Assembly (NCBI GenBank): GCA_037954235.1
Contig: JBBMOA010000004.1
Location: 31,461,420 to 31,525,419, forward strand
DNA: 64,000 nucleotides
Origin: Aulostomus chinensis
Lineage: Eukaryota > Chordata > Actinopteri > Syngnathiformes > Aulostomidae
Direction: 5' to 3'
Shown here: positions 1 through 11,328 of the stretch, one piece after another
Position numbering within the stretch: the first letter of the stretch is position 1
Layout: the number at the start of each line of letters is the position of its first letter
Program-made: the position numbers and the translations under genes
Notes under the pieces: generated by a model
The model's input: the letters and a program-made list of their open reading frames with translations, nothing else
What the model was told of the DNA's origin: nothing
Databases searched by the model: none

Positions 1-1167
1 GAAAGTCACAACGCAACTCAAAAAAACAGGGACACCGTGCAGAAAGGATTACCTAAATGGACTAGGTAACAAAATCAACAGAAACATAACCTCACTGTGG
101 AGAAACTTAATCATCACGGACAAATCGAGAGCAGACCCCGAACTCCCACCGCTTGAGCTTGTCACACAGTACACAGGGAAAGAGCTGTCACAGGTGAAAA
201 CAAAGGACTGGTACACCATAGGGATTAACTCAATGAAACGCACTCCAAAAGCAGAAAAACACTGGGCACAATTATTCAAGGGAATACCGATAGGAAAAAT
301 CTGGCAAAACCTTAACATACCTTACATGGACAGCAATACTTTCAAGCTAGAATTCAATATCAGACACAGGAGAATTTTCACAGGAATCAAATTACACCAG
401 ATTAATAAGGAAAACTACAGTAGGACATGCCAAATCTGCAATAAAGAACCGGAAGACCAGGAGCATCTATTCATCAACTGCAAGGAATCGGATAAATTCA
501 GGAATTTCATAAGGATGCTACTGCAAGAGCACTGCAATTTCAGTTTGACAGATGAAACACTATGGACATGGACTCTTCTCTTTGGTACAACACTGAAACA
601 AAAGGATCAGAACAGGACTCTCATAAATACCATACTCACTTTTGCAAAAAAATCAATATGGACAACTAGAAACTACGCTCTCTATGAAAAGAAGAAAATA
701 AACATATTTGGGGTTTTTTACACAACACTCTTGACGCACCTACAAATCTTACATGACATGGACAAGGATATTTTTGAAAACACTTTCTGCAGGAAAAACA
801 CATTTTTCAACATAGCAAATGGCAAAATTGAAATAAACAAGATTGACAATGGTATGTTTTCTCTTCAAATTCCCAGCTAAGTAGTCTCTTTTTTTTATAA
901 AGCAAAGTATTTTTCAAATTTAATAAAGGGGTGAGCAAATTGGGTGGTTTATGTTTTTGGTGTGTTTAACATTTCATTTTGATAAAATTTCATTTAAAAA
1001 AAAAAAAAATTGTGTGTGTGACACTTCACGACAGGAATTTGTTCTTTTTAGTCCCATGAGTTTTTTTTTGTCTCTCTTTAATTTTTATTTATTTTTTTTT
1101 GGAATGACCTGCATTGCTCCAGTGGCTGTAGGCACATAGTGTTGGTTTATTTGTCTAAATTTAACTT

Positions 1168-1204
<37 letters not shown>

Positions 1205-1381
1205 GATGGTGTTTTCATCAAGTTCGAGGTGTATCAAGGGTGGGGTTTTTTTTTGGTAAGATTTCTTTCCTGAAGGAATTTATTTTTTTATATAATTGTT
1301 AAATTTTGTCATGTAAATAAGAATGTACAGTTGGTAAAAATGTATGATGTATTTTTGATAATAAAAGACAAAAAAAAAAAA
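1..1381 (+). mobile_element. 3' end of a 5S-targeted non-LTR retrotransposon (left copy, cut by window edge)
   Basis: Positions 1-880 align base for base with 39631-40510 of the full copy, with four substitutions that I could see (near 589, 712, 719 and 865). The 3' UTR (881-1381) is also shared and differs mainly in the lengths of A and T runs. It ends in an A-rich tail joined directly to nucleotide 22 of a 5S gene, exactly as in the full copy. Whether the 5' part is complete lies outside the window. The near identity indicates a recent insertion, or copying of an already occupied unit. Confidence 0.95.
2..880 (+). CDS. LINE ORF2 C-terminal part (partial, 5' end outside window)
   Basis: The frame is open from base 2 to the TAA at 878-880 (292 residues) and matches the last 292 residues of the ORF2 at 36692-40510. 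It includes the C-terminal C-x2-C-x7-H-x4-C motif (about 428-481) that is typical of L1/Tx1-type ORF2 proteins. It differs from the full copy by small changes, for example FGVFYTT here against FGFFHTT there. The endonuclease and RT domains would lie upstream of the window. No disabling change is visible. Confidence 0.9.
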   Translation, partial: KVTTQLKKTGTPCRKDYLNGLGNKINRNITSLWRNLIITDKSRADPELPPLELVTQYTGKELSQVKTKDWYTIGINSMKRTPKAEKHWAQLFKGIPIGKIWQNLNIPYMDSNTFKLEFNIRHRRIFTGIKLHQINKENYSRTCQICNKEPEDQEHLFINCKESDKFRNFIRMLLQEHCNFSLTDETLWTWTLLFGTTLKQKDQNRTLINTILTFAKKSIWTTRNYALYEKKKINIFGVFYTTLLTHLQILHDMDKDIFENTFCRKNTFFNIANGKIEINKIDNGMFSLQIPS

Positions 1382-1479
1382 AACACGCCCGATCTCGTCT
1401 GATCTCGGAAGCTTAGCAGGGTCGGGCCTGGTTAGTACTTGGATGGAAGACCGCCTGGGAATACCAGGTGCTGTCAGCT
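1382..1479 (+). pseudogene. 5S rRNA gene truncated at its 5' end by the left LINE
   Basis: Holds nucleotides 22-119 of the 5S gene. The first 21 are replaced by the LINE 3' tail. Box A, the intermediate element and box C are all present, with A54T, G87A and A115C relative to the canonical units. Without the 5' strand of helix I it cannot form normal 5S rRNA. Confidence 0.93.
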
Positions 1480-1789
1480 TTTTTGTTTCATTGTGAGGAA
1501 AGGGCAGCTTTGAGTGTTTGGGGACCAGCATGAGCGAGCTTCCCTCACACACCTTTTCTTGAAGCGCCCTCCACAGCTTTGGAATGAAATGTCATGCAGT
1601 GGTTAATTTGAAGTAGACAGATTGCAGATGCAGTACTTTTCTCTAGATGACATCAACATTCTTTTCTTTGTATTGACAGGACAACTATTTGGTGTGTAAA
1701 AAGACCGTGAGGCTGTTGCACATCACATTTTTTTTGAGGTTGTAAAGTGAGTGAAATGGATATAGAGCCCATGTGTGTGAGAGTCAAGG

Positions 1790-1908
1790 GCTTACGGCCA
1801 TACCACTCTGAACACGCCCGATCTCGTCTGATCTCGGAAGCTTAGCAGGGTCGGGCCTGGTTAGTACTTGGATGGAAGACTGCCTGGGAATACCAGGTGC
1901 TGTAAGCT
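1790..1908 (+). rRNA. 5S rRNA gene, unit 1
   Basis: First full-length unit. Changes: A54T (box A), G87A and C92T (box C). Confidence 0.9.
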
Positions 1909-2217
1909 TTTTTGTTTCATTGTGAGGAAAGGGCCGCTTAGAGACTTTGGGGACCAGCATGAGCAAGCTTCCCTCACACACCTTTTCTTGAAGGGCCCTC
2001 TGCAGCTTTGGAATGGAATTTCATGCAGTGGTTAATTTGAAGAAGACAGATGGCAGATGCAGTACTTTTCTCTCGATGACATCAACATTCTTTTCTTTGA
2101 TTGACAGGACACGTATTTGGCGTGTGAAAAGACCCTGAGGCTGTTGCGCATCACTTTTTTTCTGAGGTTGTAAATTGTGTGAAATGGATATAGAGCCCAT
2201 GTGTGTGAGAGTCAAGG

Positions 2218-2336
2218 GCTTACGGTCATACCACTCTGAACACGCCCGATCTCGTCTGATCTCGGAAGCTAAGCAGGTTCGGGCCTGATTAGTACTTGGA
2301 TGGAAGACCGCCTGGGAATACCAGGTGCTGTAAGCT
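2218..2336 (+). rRNA. 5S rRNA gene, unit 2
   Basis: Changes: C9T, G61T (box A), G71A (intermediate element), G87A. Confidence 0.88.
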
Positions 2337-2613
2337 TTTTTATTTCTTTGTGAGGAAAGGGCAGCTTTGAGTCTTTGGGGACCAGCATGAGCGAGCTTCC
2401 CTCACACACCTTTTCTTGAAGCGCCCTCCACAGCTTTGGAATGGAATGTCATGCAGTGGTTAATTTGAAGTAGACAGATGGCAGATGCAGTACTTTTCCC
2501 TAGATGACATCAACATTCTTTTCTTTTATTGACAGGACACCTATTTGGCGTGTGAAAAGACCCTGAGGCTTTTGCGCTTCACTTTTTTTCTGAGGTTGTA
2601 AAGTGAGTGAAAT

Positions 2614-2622
2614 GGATATAGA
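2614..2622 (+). promoter_or_regulatory. TATA-like element at about -29 of 5S unit 3
   Basis: GGATATAGA with TATA at 2617-2620, that is -29 to -26 from the gene start. The same block precedes almost every unit in the array. An upstream TATA-like box near -30 is a known accessory of fish 5S spacers. The essential promoter is internal: box A about nt 50-64, intermediate element 67-72, box C 80-97. Confidence 0.6.
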
Positions 2623-2645
2623 GCCCATGTGTGTAAGAGTCAAGG

Positions 2646-2764
2646 GCTTACGGCCATACCACTCTGAACACGCCCGATCTCGTCTGATCTCGGAAGCTAA
2701 GCAGGGTCGGGCCTGGTTAGTACTTGGATGGGAGACCGCCTGGGAATACCAGGTGCTGTAAGCT
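2646..2764 (+). rRNA. 5S rRNA gene, unit 3 (canonical)
   Basis: One of seven identical units that I take as the reference. Box A reads GCTAAGCAGGGTCGG and box C contains GGATGGGAGACCGCC, as in vertebrate 5S. The ends GCTTACGGC and GCTGTAAGC pair into helix I with one G-U pair. TFIIIA/TFIIIC-dependent Pol III transcription is expected from the family. Confidence 0.96.
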
Positions 2765-2769
2765 TTTTT
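2764..2769 (+). terminator. Pol III T-run terminator of 5S unit 3
   Basis: Six T directly at the end of the gene. An equivalent run of 5-7 T follows nearly all units of the array. Unit 11 has only TTTTTGG. Confidence 0.75.
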
Positions 2770-3074
2770 GTTTCATTGTGAGGAAAGGGCAGCTTTGAGT
2801 GTTTGGGGACCAGCATGAGCGAACTTCCCTCACACACCTTTTCTTGAAGCGCCCTCCACAGCTTTGGAATGGAATGTCATGCAGTGTGTAATTTGAAGTA
2901 GACAGATTGCAGATGCAGTACTTTTCTCTAGATGACATCAACATTCTTTTCTTTGTATTGACAGGAGAACTATTTGGTGTGTAAAAAGGCCGTGAGGCTG
3001 TTGCACATCAAATTTTTTTTCAGGATGTAAAGTGAGTGAAATGGATATAGAGCCCATGTGTGTGAGAGTCAAGG

Positions 3075-3193
3075 GCTTACGGCCATTCCACTCTGAACAC
3101 GCCCGATCTCGTCTGATCTCGGAAGCTTAGCAGGGTCGGGCCTGGTTAGTACTTGGATGGAAGACCGCCTGGGAATACCAGGTGCTGTCAGCT
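3075..3193 (+). rRNA. 5S rRNA gene, unit 4
   Basis: Changes: A13T, A54T, G87A, A115C. The last one breaks a helix I pair. Confidence 0.87.
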
Positions 3194-3502
3194 TTTTTGT
3201 TTCATTGTGAGGAAAGGGCAGCTTTGAGTGTTTGGGGACCAGCATGAGCGAGCTTCCCTCACACACCTTTTCTTGAAGCGCCCTCCACAGCTTTGGAATG
3301 AAATGTCATGCAGTGGTTAATTTGAAGTAGACAGATGGCAGATGCAGTACTTTTCTCTAGATGACATCAACATTCTTTTCTTTTATTGACAGGACACCGA
3401 TTTGGCGTGTGAAAAGACCCTGAGGCTTTTGCGCATCACTTTTTTTCTGAGGTTGTAAATTGTGTGAAATGGATATAGAGCCCATGTGTGTCAGAGTCAA
3501 AG

Positions 3503-3621
3503 GCTTATGGCCATACTACTCTGAACACGCCCGATCCCTTCTGATCTCGGAAGCTAAGCAGGGTCGGACCTGGTTCGTACTTGGATGGAAGACCGCCTGG
3601 GAATACCAGGTGCTGTAAGCT
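3503..3621 (+). rRNA. 5S rRNA gene, unit 5 (divergent)
   Basis: Seven changes: C6T, C15T, T35C, G37T, G66A, A74C, G87A. Its closest relative is unit 13, 3,424 bp downstream. May not encode a functional rRNA. Confidence 0.8.
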
Positions 3622-3932
3622 TTTTTGTTTCATTGTGAGGAAAGGGCCGCTTTGAGTCTTTGGGGACCAGCATGAGCGAGCTTCCCTCACACACCTTTTC
3701 TTGAAGTGCCCTCCAAAGCTTTCGAATGGAATGTCATGCAGTGTGTAATTTGAAGTAGACAGATTGCAGATGCAGTACTTTTCTCTAGATGACATCAACA
3801 TTTTTTTTCTTTGTATTGACAGGACAACTATTTGGTGTGTAAAAAGACCGTGAGGCTGTTGCACATCACATTTTTTTTGAGGTTGTAAAGTGAGTGAAAT
3901 GGATATAGAGCCCATGTGTGTGAGAGTCAAGG

Positions 3933-4051
3933 GCTTACGGCCATACCACTCTGAACACGCCCGATCTCGTCTGATCTCGGAAGCTTAGCAGGGTCGGACC
4001 TGGTTAGTACTTGGATGGAAGACCGCCTGGGAATACCAGGTGCTGTAAGCT
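3933..4051 (+). rRNA. 5S rRNA gene, unit 6
   Basis: Changes: A54T, G66A, G87A. Confidence 0.88.
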
Positions 4052-4361
4052 TTTTTGTTTCATTGTGAGGAAAGGGCCGCTTTGAGTCTTTGGGGACCAG
4101 CATGAGCGAGCTTCCCTCACACACCTTTTCTTGAAACGCCCTCTGCAGCTTTGGAATGGAATGTCATGCAGCGTGTAATTTGAAGTAGACAGATGGCAGA
4201 TGCAGTACTTTTCTCTAGATGACATCAACATTTTTTTCTTTGTATTGACAGGACAACTATTTGGTGTGTAAAAAGACCGTGAGGCTGTTGCACATCACAT
4301 TTTTTTTGAGGTTGTTAAGTGAGTGAAATGGATATAGAGCCCATGTGTGTAAGATTCAAGG

Positions 4362-4480
4362 GCTTACGGCCATACCACTCTGAACACGCCCGATCTCGTC
4401 TGATCTCGGAAGCTAAGCCGGGTCGGGCCTGGTTAGTACTTGGATGGGAGACCGCCTGGGAATACCAGGTGCTGTAAGCT
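4362..4480 (+). rRNA. 5S rRNA gene, unit 7
   Basis: Single change, A58C in box A (GCTAAGCCGGG). G87 is retained. Confidence 0.92.
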
Positions 4481-4790
4481 TTTTTGTTTCATTGTGAGGA
4501 AAGGGCAGCTTTGAGTGTTTGGGGACCAGCATGAGCGAACTTCCCTCACACACCTTTTCTTGAAGCGCCCTCCACAGCTTTTGAATGGAATGTCATGCAG
4601 TGTGTAATTTGAAGTAGACAGATTGCAGATGCAATAGTTTTCTCTAGATGACATCAACATTTTTTTCTTTGTATTGACAGGACAACTATTTGGTGTGTAA
4701 AAAGACCGTGAGGCTGTTGCACATCACATTTTTTTTGAGGTTGTAAAGTGAGTGAAATGGATATAGAGCCCATGTGTGTTAGAGTCAAGG

Positions 4791-4909
4791 GCTTACGGCC
4801 ATACCACTCTGAACACGCCCGATCTCGTCTGATCTCGGAAGCTTAGCAGGGTTGGGCCTGGTTAGTACTTGGATGGAAGACCGCCTGGGAATACCAGGTG
4901 CTGTCAGCT
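4791..4909 (+). rRNA. 5S rRNA gene, unit 8
   Basis: Changes: A54T, C63T, G87A, A115C. Confidence 0.87.
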
Positions 4910-5220
4910 TTTTTGTTTCATTGTGAGGAAAGGGCAGCTTTGAGTGTTTGGGGACCAGCATGAGCGAGCTTCCTTCACACACCTTTTCTTGAAGCGCCTT
5001 TCTTCAGCTTTGAAATGGAATGTCATGCAGCGTGTAATTTGAAGTAGACAGATGGCAGATGCAGTACTTTTCTCTAGATGACATCAACATTCTTTTCTTT
5101 GTATTGACAGGACAACTATTTGGTGTGTAAAAAGACCGTGAGGCTGTTGCACATCACATTTTTTTTGAGGTTGTTAAGTGAGTGAAATGGATATAGAGCC
5201 CATGTGTGTAAGATTCAAGG

Positions 5221-5339
5221 GCTTACGGCCATACCACTCTGAACACGCCCGATCTCGTCTGATCTCGGAAGCTAAGCCGGGTCGGGCCTGGTTAGTACTT
5301 GGATGGGAGACCGCCTGGGAATACCAGGTGCTGTAAGCT
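5221..5339 (+). rRNA. 5S rRNA gene, unit 9
   Basis: Single change A58C, identical to unit 7. Confidence 0.92.
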
Positions 5340-5649
5340 TTTTTGTTTCATTGTGAGGAAAGGGCAGCTTTGAGTGTTTGGGGACCAGCATGAGCGAACT
5401 TCCCTCACACACCTTTTCTTGAAGCGCCCTCCACAGCTTTTGAATGGAATGTCATGCAGTGTGTAATTTGAAGTAGACAGATTGCAGATGCAATAGTTTT
5501 CTCTAGATGACATCAACATTTTTTTCTTTGTATTGACAGGACAACTATTTGGTGTGTAAAAAGACCGTGAGGCTGTTGCACATCACATTTTTTTTGAGGT
5601 TGTAAAGTGAGTGAAATGGATATAGAGCCCATGTGTGTTAGAGTCAAGG

Positions 5650-5768
5650 GCTTACGGCCATACCACTCTGAACACGCCCGATCTCGTCTGATCTCGGAAG
5701 CTTAGCAGGGTCGGGCCTGGTTAGTACTTGGATGGAAGACCGCCTGGGAATACCAGGTGCTGTCAGCT
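5650..5768 (+). rRNA. 5S rRNA gene, unit 10
   Basis: Changes: A54T, G87A, A115C. Confidence 0.88.
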
Positions 5769-6078
5769 TTTTTGTTTCATTGTGAGGAAAGGGCAGCTTT
5801 GAGTGTTTGGGGACCAGCATGAGCGAGCTTCCCTCACACACCTTTTCTTGAAGCGCCCTCCACAGCTTTGGAATGAAATGTCATGCAGTGGTTAATTTGA
5901 AGTAGACAGATTGCAGATGCAGTACTTTTCTCTAGATGACATCAACATTCTTTTCTTTGTATTGACAGGACAACTATTTGGTGTGTAAAAAGACCGTGAG
6001 GCTGTTGCACATCACATTTTTTTTGAGGTTGTAAAGTGAGTGAAATGGATATAGAGCCCATGTGTGTGAGAGTCAAGG

Positions 6079-6187
6079 GCTTACGGCCATACCATTCTGA
6101 ACTCGTCTGATCGCGGAAGCTGAGCAGGGTTGGGCCTGGATAGTACTTGGATGGGAGACCGCCTGGAAATACCAGTTGCTGTAAGCT
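6079..6187 (+). pseudogene. 5S rRNA pseudogene, unit 11 (10-nt deletion)
   Basis: Nucleotides 25-34 are missing, so GAAC joins directly to TCGTCTG. Further changes are C17T, T45G, A54G, C63T, T72A, G99A and G108T, and the downstream T run is shortened to TTTTT followed by GG. It is the most decayed full unit of the array. The deletion starts inside the 22-28 target duplication of the LINE. Confidence 0.9.
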
Positions 6188-6498
6188 TTTTGGTTTCATT
6201 GTGAGGAAAGGGCAGCTTTGAGTGTTTGGGGACCAGCATGAGCGAGCTTCCTTCACACACCTTTTCTTGAAGCGCCTTTCTGCAGCTTTGAAATGGAATG
6301 TCATGCAGCGTGTAATTTGAAGTAGACAGATGGCAGATGCAGTACTTTTCTCTAGATGACATCAACATTCTTTTCTTTGTATTGACAGGACAACTATTTG
6401 GTGTGTAAAAAGACCGTGAGGCTGTTGCACATCACATTTTTTTTGAGGTTGTAAAGTGAGTGAAATGGATATAGAGCCCATGTGTGTTAGAGTCAAGG

Positions 6499-6617
6499 GC
6501 TTACGGCCATACCACTCTGAACACGCCCGATCTCGTCTGATCTCGGAAGCTTAGCAGGGTCGGGCCTGGTTAGTACTTGGATGGAAGACTGCCTGGGAAT
6601 ACCAGGTGCTGTCAGCT
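6499..6617 (+). rRNA. 5S rRNA gene, unit 12
   Basis: Changes: A54T, G87A, C92T, A115C. Confidence 0.87.
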
Positions 6618-6926
6618 TTTTTGTTTCATTGTGAGGAAAGGGCAGCTTAGAGACTTTGGGGACCAGCATGAGCGAGCTTCCCTCACACACCTTTTCTTGA
6701 AGGGCCCTCTGCAGCTTTGGAATGAAATGTCATGCAGTGGTTAATTTGAAGTAGACAGATGGCAGATGCAGTACTTTTCTCTAGATGACATCAACATTCT
6801 TTTCTTTTATTGACAGGACACCGATTTGGCGTGTGAAAAGACCCTGAGGCTTTTGCGCATCACTTTTTTTCTGAGGTTGTAAATTGTGTGAAATGGATAT
6901 AGAGCCCATGTGTGTCAGAGTCAAAG

Positions 6927-7045
6927 GCTTATGGCCATACTACTCTGAACACGCCCGATCCCTTCTGATCTTGGAAGCTAAGCAGGGTCGGGCCTGGTTC
7001 GTACTTGGATGGAAGACCGCCTGGGAATACCAGGTGCTGTAAGCT
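6927..7045 (+). rRNA. 5S rRNA gene, unit 13 (divergent)
   Basis: Changes: C6T, C15T, T35C, G37T, C46T, A74C, G87A. Confidence 0.8.
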
Positions 7046-7356
7046 TTTTTGTTTCATTGTGAGGAAAGGGCCGCTTTGAGTCTTTGGGGACCAGCATGAG
7101 CGAGCTTCCCTCACACACCTTTTCTTGAAGTGCCCTCCAAAGCTTTCGAATGGAATGTCATGCAGTGTGTAATTTGAAGTAGACAGATTGCAGATGCAGT
7201 ACTTTTCTCTAGATGACATCAACATTTTTTTTCTTTGTATTGACAGGACAACTATTTGGTGTGTAAAAAGACCGTGAGGCTGTTGCACATCACATTTTTT
7301 TTGAGGTTGTAAAGTGAGTGAAATGGATATAGAGCCCATGTGTGTGAGAGTCAAGG

Positions 7357-7475
7357 GCTTACGGCCATACCACTCTGAACACGCCCGATCTCGTCTGATC
7401 TCGGAAGCTTAGCAGGGTCGGGCCTGGTTAGTACTTGGATGGAAGACCGCCTGGGAATACCAGGTGCTGTAAGCT
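7357..7475 (+). rRNA. 5S rRNA gene, unit 14
   Basis: Changes: A54T and G87A, the commonest variant of the array. Confidence 0.9.
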
Positions 7476-7785
7476 TTTTTGTTTCATTGTGAGGAAAGGG
7501 CCGCTTTGAGTCTTTGGGGACCAGCATGAGCGAGCTTCCCTCACACACCTTTTCTTGAAGCGCCCTCTGCAGCTTTGGAATGGAATGTCATGCAGCGTGT
7601 AATTTGAAGTAGACAGATGGCAGATGCAGTACTTTTCTCTAGATGACATCAACATTTTTTTCTTTGTATTGACAGGACAACTATTTGGTGTGTAAAAAGA
7701 CCGTGAGGCTGTTGCACATCACATTTTTTTTGAGGTTGTTAAGTGAGTGAAATGGATATAGAGCCCATGTGTGTAAGATTCAAGG

Positions 7786-7904
7786 GCTTACGGCCATACC
7801 ACTCTGAACACGCCCGATCTCGTCTGATCTCGGAAGCTAAGCAGGGTCGGGCCTGGTTAGTACTTGAATGGGAGACCGCCTGGGAATACCAGGTGCTGTA
7901 AGCT
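7786..7904 (+). rRNA. 5S rRNA gene, unit 15
   Basis: Single change G82A in box C. Otherwise canonical. Confidence 0.92.
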
Positions 7905-8214
7905 TTTTTGTTTCATTGTGAGGAAAGGGCAGCTTTGAGTGTTTGGGGACCAGCATGAGCGAGCTTCCCTCACACACCTTTTCTTGAAGCGCCCTCCACA
8001 GCTTTCGAATGGAATGTCATGCAGTGTGTAATTTGAAGTAGACAGATTGCAGATGCAGTACTTTTCTCTAGATGACATCAACATTTTTTTCTTTGTATTG
8101 ACAGGACAACTATTTGGTGTGTAAAAAGACCGTGAGGCTGTTGCACATCACATTTTTTTTGAGGTTGTAAAGTGAGTGAAATGGATATAGAGCCCATGTG
8201 TGTGAGAGTCAAGG

Positions 8215-8333
8215 GCTTACGGCTATACCCCTCTGAACACGCCCGATCTCGTCTGATCTCGGAAGCTTTGCAGGGTCGGGCCTGGTTAGTACTTGGATGG
8301 AAGGCCGCCTGGGAATACCAGGTGCTGTAAGCT
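8215..8333 (+). rRNA. 5S rRNA gene, unit 16 (divergent)
   Basis: Changes: C10T, A16C, A54T, A55T, G87A, A90G. Its gene sequence equals that of unit 29, 5,566 bp away. Confidence 0.82.
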
Positions 8334-8642
8334 TTTTTGTTTCATTGTGAGGAAAGGGCCGCTTTGAGTCTTTGGGGACCAGCATGAGCGAGCTTCCCTC
8401 ACACACCTTTTCTTGAAGCGCCCTCAGCAGCTTTGGAATGGAATTTCATGCAGTGGTTAATTTGAAGAAGACAGATGGCAGATGCAGTACTTTTCTCTCG
8501 ATGACATCAACATTCTTTTCTTTTATTGACAGGACACGTATTTGGCGTGTGAAAAGACCCTGAGGCTGTTGCGCATCACTTTTTTTTTGAGGTTGTAAAT
8601 TGTGTGAAATGGATATAGAGCCCATGTGTGTCAGAGTCAAGG

Positions 8643-8761
8643 GCTTACGGCCATACCACTCTGAACACGCCCGATCTCGTCTGATCTCGGAAGCTAAGCA
8701 GGGTTGGTCCTGGTTAGTACTTGGATGGGAGACCGCCTGGGAATACCAGGTGCTGTAAGCT
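8643..8761 (+). rRNA. 5S rRNA gene, unit 17
   Basis: Changes: C63T and G66T. Box C is canonical. Confidence 0.9.
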
Positions 8762-9070
8762 TTTTTGTTTCTTTGTGAGGAAAGGGCAGCTTTGAGTCTT
8801 TGGGGACCAGCATGAGCGAGCTTCCCTCACACACCTTTTCTTGAAGCGCCCTCCACAGCTTTGGAATGGAATGTCATGCAGTGGTTAATTTGAAGTAGAC
8901 AGATGGCAGATGCAGTACTTTTCTCTAGATGACATCAACATTCTTTTCTTTTATTGACAGGACACCTATTTGGCGTGTGAAAAGACCCTGAGGCTGTTGC
9001 GCTTCACTTTTTTTCTGAGGTTGTAAAGTGAGTGAAATGGATATAGAGCCCATGTGTGTAAGAGTCAAGG

Positions 9071-9189
9071 GCTTACGGCCATACCACTCTGAACACGCCC
9101 GATCTCGTCTGATCTCGGAAGCTAAGCAGGGTCGGGCCTGGTTAGTACTTGGATGGGAGACCGCCTGGGAATACCAGGTGCTGTATGCT
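9071..9189 (+). rRNA. 5S rRNA gene, unit 18
   Basis: Canonical through both promoter boxes. The only change is A116T in the 3' strand of helix I. Confidence 0.93.
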
Positions 9190-9499
9190 TTTTTGTTTCA
9201 TTGTGAGGAAAGGGCAGCTTTGAGTGTTTGGGGACCAGCATGAGCGAGCTTCCCTCACACACCTTTTCTTGAAGCGCCCTCCACAGCTTTTGAATGGAAT
9301 GTCATGCAGTGTGTAATTTGAAGTAGACAGATTGCAGATGCAGTACTTTTCTCTAGATGACATCAACATTTTTTTCTTTGTATTGACAGGACAACTATTT
9401 GGTGTGTAAAAAGACCGTGAGGCTGTTGCACATCACATTTTTTTTGAGGTTGTAAAGTGAGTGAAATGGATATAGAGCCCATGTGTGTGAGAGTCAAGG

Positions 9500-9618
9500 G
9501 CTTACGGCCATACCACTCTGAACACGCCCGATCTCGTCTGATCTCGGAAGCTTAGCAGGGTCGGGCCTGGTTAGTACTTGGATGGAAGACCGCCTGGGAA
9601 TACCAGGTGCTGTAAGCT
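9500..9618 (+). rRNA. 5S rRNA gene, unit 19
   Basis: Changes: A54T, G87A. Confidence 0.9.
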
Positions 9619-9927
9619 TTTTTGTTTCATTGTGAGGAAAGGGCCGCTTTGAGTCTTTGGGGACCAGCATGAGCGAGCTTCCCTCACACACCTTTTCTTG
9701 AAGCGCCCTCTGCAGCTTTGGAATGGAATTTCATGCAGTGGTTAATTTGAAGAAGACAGATGGCAGATGCAGTACTTTTCTCTCGATGACATCAACATTC
9801 TTTTGTTTTATTGACAGGACACGTATTTGGCGTGTGAAAAGACCCTGAGGCTGTTGCGCATCACTTTTTTTCTGAGGTTGTAAATTGTGTGAAATGGATA
9901 TAGAGCCCATGTGTGTGAGAGTCAAAG

Positions 9928-10046
9928 GCTTATGGCCATACTACTCTGAACACGCCCGATCTCGTCTGATCTCGGAAGCCAAGCAGGGTCGGGCCTGGTT
10001 AGTACTTGGATGGAAGACCCCCTGGGAATACCAGGTGCTGTAAGCT
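9928..10046 (+). rRNA. 5S rRNA gene, unit 20
   Basis: Changes: C6T, C15T, T53C (GCCAAGC box A form), G87A, G93C. Confidence 0.85.
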
Positions 10047-10356
10047 TTTTTATTTCTTTGTGAGGAAAGGGCAGCTTTGAGTCTTTGGGGACCAGCATGA
10101 GCGAGCTTCCCTCACACACCTTTTCTTGAAGTGCCCTCCACAGCTTTCGAATGGAATGTCATGCAGTGTGTAATTTGAAGTAGACAGATTGCAGATGCAG
10201 TACTTTTCTCTAGATGACATCAACATTTTTTTCTTTGTATTGACAGGACAACTATTTGGTGTGTAAAAAGACCGTGAGGCTTTTGCACATCACATTTTTT
10301 TTGAGGTTGTAAAGTGAGTGAAATGGATATAGAGCCCATGTGTGTGAGAGTCAAGG

Positions 10357-10475
10357 GCTTACGGCCATACCCCTCTGAACACGCCCGATCTCGTCTGATC
10401 TCGGAAGCTTAGCAGGGTCGGGCCTGGTTAGTACTTGGATGGGAGACCGCCTGGGAATACCAGGTGCTGTAAGCT
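10357..10475 (+). rRNA. 5S rRNA gene, unit 21
   Basis: Changes: A16C, A54T. Box C is canonical. The following spacer has lost a few bases (CAGCTTTTAGTGGGGACC), which gives a 425-bp unit. Confidence 0.9.
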
Positions 10476-10781
10476 TTTTTGTTTCATTGTGAGGAAAGGG
10501 CAGCTTTTAGTGGGGACCAGCATGAGCGAGCTTCCCTCACACACCTTTTCTTGAAGCGCCCTACACAGCTTTCGGATGGAATGTCATGCAGTGTGTAATT
10601 TGAAGTAGACAGATTGCAGATGCAGTACTTTTCTCTAGATGACATCAACATTCTTTTCTTTGTATTGACAGGACAACTATTTGGTGTGTAAAAAGACTGT
10701 GAGGCTGTTGCACATCACATTTTTTTTGAGGTTGTAAAGTGAGTGAAATGGATATAGAGCCCATGTGTGTGAGAGTCAAGG

Positions 10782-10900
10782 GCTTACGGCCATACCACTC
10801 TGAACACGCCCGATCTCGTCTGATCTCGGAAGCTTAGCAGGGTCGGGCCTGGTTAGTACTTGGATGGAAGACTGCCTGGGAATACCAGGTGCTGTAAGCT
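10782..10900 (+). rRNA. 5S rRNA gene, unit 22
   Basis: Changes: A54T, G87A, C92T. Confidence 0.89.
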
Positions 10901-11209
10901 TTTTTGTTTCATTGTGAGGAAAGGGCCGCTTAGAGACTTTGGGGACCAGCATGAGCGAGCTTCCCTCACACACCTTTTCTTGAAGGGCCCTCTGCAGCTT
11001 TGGAATGGAATTTCATGCAGTGGTTAATTTGAAGAAGACAGATGGCAGATGCAGTACTTTTCTCTCGATGACATCAACATTCTTTTCTTTGATTGACAGG
11101 ACACGTATTTGGCGTGTGAAAAGACCCTGAGGCTGTTGCGCATCACTTTTTTTCTGAGGTTGTAAATTGTGTGAAATGGATATAGAGCCCATGTGTGTCA
11201 GAGTCAAGG

Positions 11210-11328
11210 GCTTACGGCCATACCACTCTGAACACGCCCGATCTCGTCTGATCTCGGAAGCTTAGCAGGGTCGGGCCTGGTTAGTACTTGGATGGAAGAC
11301 CGCCTGGGAATACCAGGTGCTGTAAGCT
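11210..11328 (+). rRNA. 5S rRNA gene, unit 23
   Basis: Changes: A54T, G87A. Its downstream spacer switches from the GAAGAAGACAGATGG type to the ACAACTATTTGG type partway through (around 11490). Confidence 0.9.

Larger units (their letters stand above)
4362..6078 (+). repeat. Two tandem copies of an 859-bp two-unit block
   Basis: Units 7-8 (4362-5220) and 9-10 (5221-6078) share A58C in the first unit and A54T/G87A/A115C in the second, with near-identical spacers. The second spacer differs. Copy one has the rare 'GCGCCTTTCTTCAGC' form; copy two has the common form. Confidence 0.85.

Noticed and set aside
194..880. A separate gene starting at an internal GTG at 194
   Set aside because: The frame is open from base 2 and matches the C-terminus of LINE ORF2, so it is the end of a longer ORF.
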